A stretch of 64,000 bases of DNA from Arion vulgaris (Eukaryota; Mollusca; Gastropoda; Stylommatophora; Arionidae): positions 89,191,703 to 89,255,702 of the forward strand of contig CM036753.1 of the NCBI GenBank assembly GCA_020796225.1, read 5' to 3'. Of the stretch, positions 56,912 to 64,000 are shown piece after piece; positions within the stretch are counted from its first letter, which is position 1; every line of letters begins with the position of its first letter. The notes beneath the pieces were generated by a model. It saw only the letters and a program-made list of their open reading frames with translations, was not told the origin of the DNA and did no database searches. A program made the position numbers and the translations under genes.

Positions 56912-57214
56912 AGGTAAAGATAAGGCGTGCTTTCATTTTGAAACTATTTGCCTTTCACTTTAATGCCTGCTTTGTGGCCGCAGACACAATTAATTAAAGT
57001 GGCAACGATGGGCCATGGTAAGTGAGCTTGCACTGATCAAGACCCTACTTAAGCTTCTAGTGACGAAACCGACTAAGGCTTAGTAACTTGGCAAAGTGGG
57101 TGGTTGATCGAAGGAGAGTTACCAAACGGTAAGGTAGTAGTGTGGGTGTAGTCAGGAATGCTGTATGATCGGTTCGCAATATAAACCAACAGAATCCCAG
57201 AGAGACCTCGTATT
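56912..57214. other. Unassigned
   Basis: A GC-balanced stretch at 57000-57190 (GGCAACGATGGGCCATGG and onwards) does not match any element I recognise here. It may be the upstream part of an unknown repeat. Confidence 0.3.
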
Positions 57215-57216
57215 AT

Positions 57217-57480
57217 TCTCTCTGTGGCGTAGAGCTAAGATGCTCGCCTCTCGTGCCAAAGGTGCTCGGTTCGCTCCCACGTGGAACCATCGGGATCATT
57301 TTCCATAGATCCCTGATCTCAGTGTAGATGAGATCAAGTTCCTTGTCCTATCGGAGATGAACCATAAAACAGATGTCCTGTGTTCAGTTTGAGCAAGTAA
57401 AAAGAACAACTGACAGTTCAAAGTCGTGCAGAGCAGGCTGGAAAGCTGCTACCCGAGAAAAATTCGTTAATTAAGATTAA
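57217..57480 (+). mobile_element. SINE-E, tRNA-headed element (single copy seen)
   Basis: A-box-like TGGCGTAGAGCTAAGATGC and B-box GGTTCGCTCCCACG at tRNA-like spacing, followed by a body with GATCCCTGATCTCAGTGTAG. The end is approximate; no TSD was found. Confidence 0.55.
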
Positions 57481-57484
57481 CAAT

Positions 57485-57655
57485 AAAATTCCTGCAAAGT
57501 ATCTTCACCACCTTCAAAATTATATCAGGAATCCTCGCCGGTGTTACAGGATTCATACCCTGCAGTTGAGATCTTCCTGTATAAGAAAGAGATCGGAACA
57601 CACATCGTGACTTACTGAAGTACAAGGGTGATGATACTATCAATCAATCAATCAA
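57485..57655 (+). mobile_element. LINE 3' tail, RH-related family, copy 2
   Basis: AAATTCCTGCAAAGTATCTT, AATCCTCGCCGGTGTTACAG and GAGATCTTCCTGTATAAG match 21226-21420. It ends in (CAAT)n at about 57640-57655. Confidence 0.65.
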
Positions 57656-57675
57656 TCCTAATCCGGATCGACCTC

Positions 57676-57927
57676 CTCTTCTTCTTTGCGTTCGTTCTTT
57701 ACGATCAATTTTAATCACTCTTTGTGATATGTTTGATCTTTGCCAAGAACGTGTATACGTTGCACATTGGTTTGGTAGGCCCCTAAACGCATAGACTTCG
57801 ACAGGTTTAGGACATGTGCATCCGATTTCAGCCAAACCTCCTTAATCACCTCTTACGACATGCGTGACAGGTAACAGTGGTTCTATTCTTTACACCCCAA
57901 ATTTGGGCCCCGGTAACCACTCGGGCG
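57676..57927 (-). mobile_element. SINE-A, full length, 15-bp TSD
   Basis: Complete from the GAAGAA tail to the head ATCGCCCGAGTGGTTACCGG, 252 bases. ATCCGGATCGACCTC flanks it exactly (57661-57675 and 57928-57942), the clearest target duplication in the window, so this is a good reference for the family ends. Confidence 0.93.
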
Positions 57928-58184
57928 ATCCGGATCGACCTCTCCAAGTCAGAAAAGACACAAAGCATAAGCTCGTTTTCAGGCTTATAACATACACATA
58001 TTGCATTCAAAAGCTAAACATTCGAAATAAATAGTGTTGGACAGCCGATGCAAAAACATCAATATTGTAAAAGATTGTCAGATCAGACAAATCCAAACAT
58101 TTTCTAAGACCCAAAAAAAATTCGAATACGCCAGTGCTAAATGAGTAGGAGCCTATAACCCGAGGTGCAACGGATTTCCGTTCT

Positions 58185-58257
58185 CGACGCATACTAAACA
58201 CATCACAAAGAGTGATTAACTTGGTTGTTGCAACAAAAAAAAAGCAAAGATGAAGAA
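58185..58257 (+). mobile_element. SINE-A/B-like 3' end fragment
   Basis: CACATCACAAAGAGTGATTA followed by an A-run and GCAAAGATGAAGAAGATG resembles the SINE-A 3' end, with an extra A tract. No head or core. Confidence 0.5.
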
Positions 58258-58399
58258 GATGATTGCAATGTGCAGTTGAAAATGTTGCATGTATATATTA
58301 ATTGTCAATTGTCCTGAAATATTTTACAAGAGTTAAAAACAATATTTAAAGGTGATTGCTTTTTCGTATCATGTGTATTATAACATAGTCTATAATAGT

Positions 58400-58685
58400 T
58401 AGCCTTTACAGAACGTTGACAGCGAAAATCAAAGCAACATACAGAATCTTGAACTGATGAACTATGTGCCACTGTGAAAAGGCGGACATGACGCAGAGCA
58501 CATACTGCAAGATTGTCAGTTGTTAGCAGGCCTAAGAAACGAAATCTGGCCCAATAACACAGATCTTTGCAAGAAGCTGTACGGAGGGACGGAGTCCCTA
58601 AAACAACAATACAATTCATTAAAAAATTGTGTTCATCGGTCTAGGCGGGGATCGAGAGAGAACTGATGAACTGAATCATATGTAT
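58400..58685 (+). mobile_element. LINE-1x 3' end fragment (Cys/His C-terminus)
   Basis: Broken plus frames read CHCEKADMTQSTY and ILQDC-type residues, then LLAGLRNEIWPNNTDLC and KKLYGGTESLKQ. This parallels the C-x-C...H...C end of LINE-2x at 23598-23903 but with clearly different residues, so it is attributed to LINE-1x. The assignment is inferred, because no other LINE-1x copy in the window covers this end. Confidence 0.6.
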
Positions 58686-59407
58686 ACTTTTCTCAGTGTT
58701 TGAACAGGTGTAGGCTCTGATTTAGTATCATTATCTTCCTGTGCCTTCTATGCAATCTTCTTCTCAAGGATTTCATCTTTGTCATTGACTGGCAGACTGC
58801 ATCGTCGTTATCACAATCAATATATGGATATAAGCTGACACTTTCCTGTTCCCCACTAATTACCGCAATTCTTCATCCGTCTTTGTTTCATGCGTTTTAC
58901 AATATCTTGATAAAACATACTAATATAAGTTGCGCAGTTAGCTGGAATAACACTACATCTTTATGCCATAAATACGATGCATTTTTAGTATGCGCTTGCA
59001 CACTGGTCCATAAATAATATAACATTTTTATGTTTCCATCACCCAATCTTGAGTCCACGAGCATAAAATGTTGTCAACCACAAGGAAATGCAGAGTAACA
59101 GATGAATGAATAAGTAAAAAAGAAACTGATTGAAACTTCAAGAAGCGGGAGATTGATATTTTTTTGTGGAGCAGGCACATTCAGCTCAGCGTATTTGTCA
59201 TAATTTGTTTCCTTTATTTTGTGTAACAAAATGTATAAAAATCCTTTTGTTAACCGCAAATCAAATGCAATCAGCTATTTTATTTCTAAATAGAATGTTA
59301 GAAATTAAACTATTTGTCTCGCGCGTTTTTCTTCAGCCAGGTTTTGGAGAAAAAAACAACCTGTCAAATCTGGGGGAAAATTAGATGAAATTGTCAATAC
59401 TAGAATA
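58686..59407. other. No recognised gene
   Basis: AT-rich. Nothing assigned. Confidence 0.45.
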
Positions 59408-59484
59408 ATTTAGAGCAGAGAAAGCGGAAGTGATAGAGAAAGATATAGAGCTAGAGAGAGAAAAAGATAGAAAGAGATAGAGCT

Positions 59485-59515
<31 letters not shown>

Positions 59516-59779
59516 GAGAGAGATAGAGAAAGAGATAGAGCTAGAGAGAGAGAGATAGAGAAGAGATAGAGCTAGAGAGAGAGAAAGAGCTAGAGGGAGA
59601 GAGAGAGAGAGAAAGAGAGCTAGAGAGATAAAGAGATAGAGAAAGAGATGAGAGAGAGAAATAGAGAGAGATAAAGAGATAGAGAAAGAGCTAAAAGAGA
59701 GAGAGAGAGAAAAGAGACAGAGCTAGAGGGAGTGAGAGAGAGACAGAGATAGCTTAGCGAGAGAAAGAGAGATAGAGAA

Positions 59780-59821
<42 letters not shown>

Positions 59822-60192
59822 ATAGAGCTAGAGAGATAAGAGATAGAGAAAGAGCTAGAGAGAGAGAGAAGAGAGAGAGATACAGAGATAGAGAAAGAGC
59901 TAGAGAGAGAGAAAGAGATAGATAGAGAGAAAGAGCTAGAGAGAGAGAGAGAAAGCTAGAGAGAGAGAGAAAGAGCTAGAGAGAGAGAGAGAAAGAGCTA
60001 AAGAGAGAGAGAAGAGCTAGAGAGGCTAGAGAAAGAGAAAGAGCTAGAGACAGAGAAAGAGATAGAGCTAGAGAGATAAAGAGAGAGAGAAAGAGCTAGA
60101 GAGAGAGAGAGAGAAAGAGCTAGATAGAGAAAGAGCTAGAGAGAGAGAGAGATAGAGAAAGAGCTAGTGAGAGAGAGAAAGAGCTAGAGGGA

Positions 60193-60223
<31 letters not shown>

Positions 60224-60225
60224 CA
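59408..60225. repeat. Long purine (GA) tract, about 0.8 kb
   Basis: Almost pure purine on the plus strand, built from AGAGAGAGAGAG runs punctuated by AAAGAGCTAGAGAG and GATAGAG words. The CT dinucleotides of AGAGCTAGAG are the only regular interruptions. Confidence 0.95.
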
Positions 60226-60359
60226 AATAGTAAAATTAAATACAATAGTGAGCACGGATCGGACATAACACTAGAGCTAGAGCATAAAACTGTTGGTAAC
60301 TGTAGAAACTGGATGACAGGACTTCCTAATGTATGAGAATTGTTAAAATGTTAATAATT
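60226..60359. other. No recognised feature
   Basis: Nothing assigned. Confidence 0.4.
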
Positions 60360-60845
60360 TAGATCTTATCTTATCTTATCTTAACCACATTTGCCGTGAA
60401 GCGACGTGGGGAGAGTTAGTTTCTATCTTGTGCCAGGTGTGTTGCGCTTGACGTTGTCAGTCCATGCTTTCGCAGGGACTCTGAGATGTTATCTATCCAT
60501 CGTGTTCTTGGCCTGCCTCGTGCTCTGTGCCCTGAGTGTCGATTATTATAGGAACGTGATGGTAGTAAATGTGGTTCCATTCTCATTAGATGGCAGAACC
60601 ACTTGATTCTTTGCTTCTCGATGTACTGTATGCATGGTATAGTACCAACGATGCTTCTGATATTCTCGTTTCTCACTCTATCTCGCCTTGTAACGTTGAC
60701 AGCTTTTCGTAGACATCTCATTTCACACGTTGTAATCTTTCTTTCTTGTGTCTTAGTCAGGGGCCATGTTTGGCACTGATAGCAGAGAGTTGGAATAAAT
60801 ATGCAGTTTATCAGTTGTCTTTTGACTGACATGTTAATGCTTTGA
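60360..60845 (-). mobile_element. LINE ORF2 C-terminal fragment with (TAAGA)n tail
   Basis: The 138-residue frame 60832-60416 begins in the thumb-to-C-terminal region: FIPTLCYQCQTWPLTKTQER, CEMRCLRKAVNVTRRDRVRN, IQYIEKQRIKWFCHLMRMEP, ARGRPRTRWIDNIS. It ends downstream with a (TAAGA)n tail at 60362-60382. Unlike most LINE pieces here it is open over its full length. The N-terminal enzyme parts are absent, so it cannot work alone. Relatives: 46935 and 53396. Confidence 0.8.
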
Positions 60846-61110
60846 TGTTTTAATAGTGGTTACAGTTGGTATGTCACTCTTAATAATTTAGATAGTCCCA
60901 TAAATCTGAATATATAAAATGGGAACTACAACGCCGTTTCAGGGTTTTAGGACATAAGCCTGTAAAGAATAGGTACTTGCACTTGACAAAATAGTCGGAC
61001 TATGTGTGGAACGGACTGCACACTCACATACATACGCACCCACACAGATCATACACACACACACACACATATATATATATTCATATATATATATGTATAT
61101 ATATATAAAT
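60846..61110. repeat. Microsatellite cluster (CA)n/(TA)n
   Basis: ACACACACACACACAC at about 61050, followed by ATATATATATAT runs to about 61107. Sequence before it is unassigned. Confidence 0.8.
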
Positions 61111-61974
61111 ACACATATGTACGTGATAATCATGTGTTACAATAACTATGCAATATAAGCGCTGAGTCACGGACTCTGGGCCATCTAACACTAATGGTTT
61201 CGTCTGTGAGAGCCTGATGAAACATATCATTGCTTTCTATATTCACCAATTCCTAATTTGTGTCCATATGATGCAACTATCACTGTTAACACATTTCTAT
61301 TCTGTAAACTCTAGGATCCAAATAACACTGTCACTGCATTTCTAAACTATGTCCCATAGGATACAACTGTCAATATCGATATTTACATGAACCCCCCTGA
61401 ACGAGGCTTCTTCCAATGTTCAGTGCCTGGTAATATGTACTCGTATACAAGTATGTGTTCCAGTCCAGTGCGTATCTGGTTTGATTGAGCAGTTAATTCC
61501 CATTAGTGTGCTTAAACGCGCCATGGTTCTCCTTTAATAATGAGCTTACTGTTTGTTTTATGCTGTAGTGTACTCGTCCACATATACACATATTTTAATT
61601 ACTTGTGGTTATTTGATACCTTGCTCGTAACCCCATTCTTTGATTGTGACAAAGGTACATAGATCCCGTTTGGGACGTTCTTGGTAAAGTGCCATCTCTA
61701 TGGGTCATAGATCATCATAATCAGATACCATCTTATCATTGCATGTTAGATGTAATGATCCTCCATCATCCCATGTTACTTGCATTGATGCTGCACTCTG
61801 ACCGACTGCAATGTGTACTTCTCTTGCTGTTGCCTCCCTGTGTGCTTCGGTACTCCTCTCGCTCACCGTCATTAAACCTTCATATCCAATTATGTTTTGA
61901 TCAACGTGTCATGTCTCTTTACGTGCACAAGTAATTTTATTTCTATGTTATTCTCTGTAGTAATTCTTTCATCA
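61111..61974. other. No recognised gene
   Basis: Nothing assigned. Confidence 0.4.
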
Positions 61975-62170
61975 TTCCCAGTTTTTTCAATGCTTTCTTT
62001 ATTTAGTTGTTTTTCTTTCTCTAAATTGTACCTATCTGTCTGTATATCAACATCTCAAACGCACTAATTGTCTTATAAATCATTGTTTATTGTCCTTGTT
62101 TCCAAGCCATACAAAAGTACCGAGTACATATAACACTTGATAATCACCATCTACAGCTTATTTGTTATTT
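61975..62170 (-). mobile_element. Possible decayed LINE fragment
   Basis: Minus-strand words such as YSVLLYGLETRTIN resemble the LLYGSETWTL motif after the RT thumb. Very degraded. Confidence 0.3.
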
Positions 62171-62179
62171 GTTTAGATG

Positions 62180-62535
62180 TTAGTAACTTGCTCTAGATGG
62201 AAGAAACTAGATGAAATCATTTGGCATATATGTCAACAACTGGGAGAATGTTGCTCAAGACAGATCAGCCTGGCGCACACTTCTTCGACACGGTTCCTCG
62301 GCCTGAGGCATGTAGTACAGCATGGATGGAACAAACATGTCAAAATAGAAAGGCAGTAAAACTTCCCACAAGTGCAAGTATACCTTGCACACACTGTACA
62401 AGAACATTTCAAGCCCGCATCGGGCTGCACTAGTCATCTACGTACACACAGACAAACATAACGCAACTACATTTCCTTGGATGACAAATGTGTGTGGTCA
62501 TCATCACACGTAATGGACGAGCGTCAATAACTTGC
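62180..62535 (+). mobile_element. LINE 3' tail with C2H2 finger, second copy
   Basis: Readings NVAQDRSAWRTLLRHGSS, then CTHCTRTFQARIGLH and, across a one-base shift, SHLRTHRQT, give the same Cys-x2-Cys / His-x3-His C-terminus as 54839-55363. Both end similarly: GGTCATCATCACACGTAATG here and GTCATCATCGCTTGCGATGG there. Confidence 0.7.
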
Positions 62536-62939
62536 TCTTGTCAATGAATGTACATTATCCATCCATATTACGTAGATATCTTTTTTCACATCTGCGCTCA
62601 TGAGTTGTTATCATATATCCAAGATATAAGATATGTTCTATTTGATTCAGTAGTTCGTAGAGGGTAGAGCATTACTCAATCTGCAGTGTAATCAATCTAA
62701 TCTACTTGTACATGTACCAATCTCTAGATATCAATACTGAACGATGCGCATTGGAAATAAACCTTTAGTTTATGTTATTGTCTACACATGTGTTATGCAC
62801 CTAACTCTCCATTCAGCAGATGTAGGGTTGGCTAGTCTCTCTTAACATTGGTGAAAAGGTAAAATAGTAGAGTGATGAACACACAAACCAACCCCAGATC
62901 CCAGTGGTGCACACCGGGAAACTTAGACCGTGAGGCATA
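62536..62939. other. No recognised gene
   Basis: Nothing assigned. Confidence 0.4.
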
Positions 62940-62999
62940 TGAACAAACTGACTGCAAGTTACGCTAAATAACTTGGAAGTGTGGTAAAAAAGTGGAATA

Positions 63000-63526
63000 T
63001 GAACATAAACCCTTCAAAAACAACTTACACTGTGTTCTCCCAGAACAACCAGAATCACAAAATTAAGCTTAAAGTCAAATGAACAAGATCGTACAGAAAG
63101 CAAGACCCCAACGTACCTTGGAGTCACACTCGACCGAAAACTGACTTGGTGCCCCAAATTGAAAATGCTACGGCAAAAGCGAGACATAAGCTCACGATGA
63201 TGCGCAAACTCGAAGGCTCCACGTGGGGAACAAACACCAGAGTCCTCAAAACACTCTACTCTGGAAGAGTGCGACCGGTCCTGGAGTACGGCATTGCAGC
63301 GTGGAGTAGTGCATCCAGCAAGCATTTCGCCAAAGTAAGCAACAGTCAAAACAGTACAATACGCATTATCACAGGAGCCATGAAATCGACGCCTATCAAG
63401 GCGATGGAAACAATCACAAGCATCCAACCAATGGCAGATCGAAGGGACAGAAAAGTCTTGGTATTAGCGGAAAAACTTAAACGGCTCGATTCCCACCCTA
63501 TGTATGAAAGAATGAACGGATTCTGA
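63000..63526 (+). pseudogene. LINE-1x RT thumb and connection region
   Basis: After a frame break near 63150 the frame reads ARHKLTMMRKLEGSTWGTNT, RVLKTLYSGRVRPVLEYGIA, IRIITGAMKSTPIKAMETIT and DRRDRKVLVLAEKLKRLDSH. The same motifs are in LINE-2x (AGTTWGADIRILSQVY, AMKSTPIVEMEKAANIQPL). It would support the polymerase but has no active site of its own. A stop at 63524 separates it from the next part. Confidence 0.8.
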
Positions 63527-63655
63527 AGGGGTAGGATCCAGAGAACCAGCTTCGCAAAAAACGCTAGCGCACTGATCGCAGACCCTCCCGTCCTAGCAAA
63601 CTGCAAAGTCAAACCAATCCCGGCATCCGATAAGTGCCCGTCGTGGAAAACCAAA

Positions 63656-64000
63656 ATGCCGGAACTAAGGAAATCAATCCTAGGCATACCGAAACAAGGG
63701 CAGCAAGAAAGCTTCGAAAGAAGATCGGCCACAGAAAAATATACAGCGATCGAATACCCTGAAAATAAGTGGACACAAGTGTACACTGACGGATCGGCAA
63801 TGAACGCAATCAGTGATGGCGGAGGAGGAATAGTGCTTAAACTCTCAAAGAAAGTGACGGTCACAAAGCGATTGCCACAGGCAAATACTCAAATAACTAC
63901 CGGGCAGAGGCAGTGGCAATAAGAACAGCGGCCGAAATGATCCTAGAGAGAAGAGGCACCTTGCGCAACAAAGTTGTGATGTTCACCGATGCTCTATCTC
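63656..64000 (+). pseudogene. LINE-1x RNase H domain, partial
   Basis: QVYTDGSAMNAISDGGGG holds the first catalytic Asp. After a one-base shift near 63890 the other frame continues NYRAEAVAIRTAAEMI (catalytic Glu) and VVMFTDALS (second Asp) to the window edge. The last catalytic positions lie outside. The frameshift inactivates it unless it is a sequencing error. Confidence 0.8.

Larger units (their letters stand above)
62940..64000 (+). mobile_element. LINE-1x copy, 5'-truncated, running off the window
   Basis: ACTGACTGCAAGTTACGC and AACACAGTGTA-type words align with the reverse complement of 4475-4610, so this copy picks up about where the 4475-8160 copy ends and extends into thumb and RNase H. 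The left limit near 62940 suggests 5' truncation. No target duplication can be judged because the 3' end is outside. Confidence 0.85.

Noticed and set aside
56513..56997. Two overlapping plus-strand frames of 127-134 residues
   Set aside because: Most of their length is the 21-bp minisatellite.
2890..57300. tRNA genes suggested by A and B boxes
   Set aside because: Each occurs at the head of a longer repeated element or lacks a paired acceptor stem, so they are SINE heads. The nearest to a tRNA fold is 41088-41165, but its ends do not pair.

Overview
This is a eukaryotic, almost certainly animal, genomic window. By eye it is AT-rich, has no operons or dense coding, and is made of dispersed retrotransposon debris, SINEs with tRNA-like heads, minisatellites and microsatellites. 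The LINE families seen (apurinic endonuclease + reverse transcriptase + RNase H of the I/Nimb/jockey-like type, and RTE-like LINEs ending in trinucleotide tails) together with the abundance of tRNA-SINEs fit an invertebrate, most likely a lophotrochozoan such as a mollusc. The taxon is inference. I recognise no host protein-coding exon, no genuine tRNA or rRNA gene and no virus.

Names used below. LINE-1x and LINE-2x: two related EN-RT-RNase H LINE families; LINE-2x ends in (GAA)n. RTE-a: RTE-like LINE ending in (GAT)n. RH: a LINE family known here from its RNase H domain and a C-terminal Cys-Pro-Glu-Cys tail. SINE-A and SINE-B: GAA-tailed SINE subfamilies sharing the core CGCCTCTTACGACATGC. 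SINE-C: several tRNA-like heads on one body containing GCAATGGCAAACTACTG. SINE-D, E, F, G: other tRNA-headed SINEs.

Layout. 1.4-3.1 kb: RTE-a fragment carrying a SINE-G, then a second SINE-G. 4.4-8.2 kb: LINE-1x copy on the minus strand with 5' subrepeats and a damaged RT active site. 9.5-12.5 kb: RH fragment and SINE-A/B copies. 13.0-14.5 kb: 35-bp satellite. 14.5-22.1 kb: five RTE-a or SINE blocks, including a doubly nested one at 17.7-18.5 kb. 22.8-28.2 kb: a 20-bp satellite split by a nearly full-length LINE-2x. 28.2-36.5 kb: SINE-A, RH tails, SINE-C, several LINE C-terminal fragments and a 25-bp minisatellite. 37.4-38.5 kb: minisatellite with variable (TA)n segments. 38.5-43.5 kb: SINE-B, RH and LINE fragments. 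43.6-44.9 kb: 29-bp satellite with higher-order structure. 44.9-46.0 kb: SINE-B cluster with a SINE inserted in a SINE. 46.7-50 kb: LINE fragments and a 30-bp purine-rich minisatellite. 53.4-58.7 kb: dense LINE mosaic, including an RTE-a copy cut cleanly by another LINE tail. 59.4-60.2 kb: purine tract. 60.4 kb to the end: LINE fragments and a LINE-1x copy running off the window.

How the parts work together. The LINEs would supply EN/RT in trans and the SINEs are the presumed parasites. The (GAA)n tail shared by SINE-A/B, LINE-2x and a third LINE tail family is the best clue to a partner pair. Nested insertions with target-site duplications (TSDs) give a relative chronology: RTE-a is oldest; SINE-A, C, G and a zinc-finger LINE tail came later. 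Every LINE open reading frame here is truncated, frameshifted or point-mutated, so none looks autonomous.
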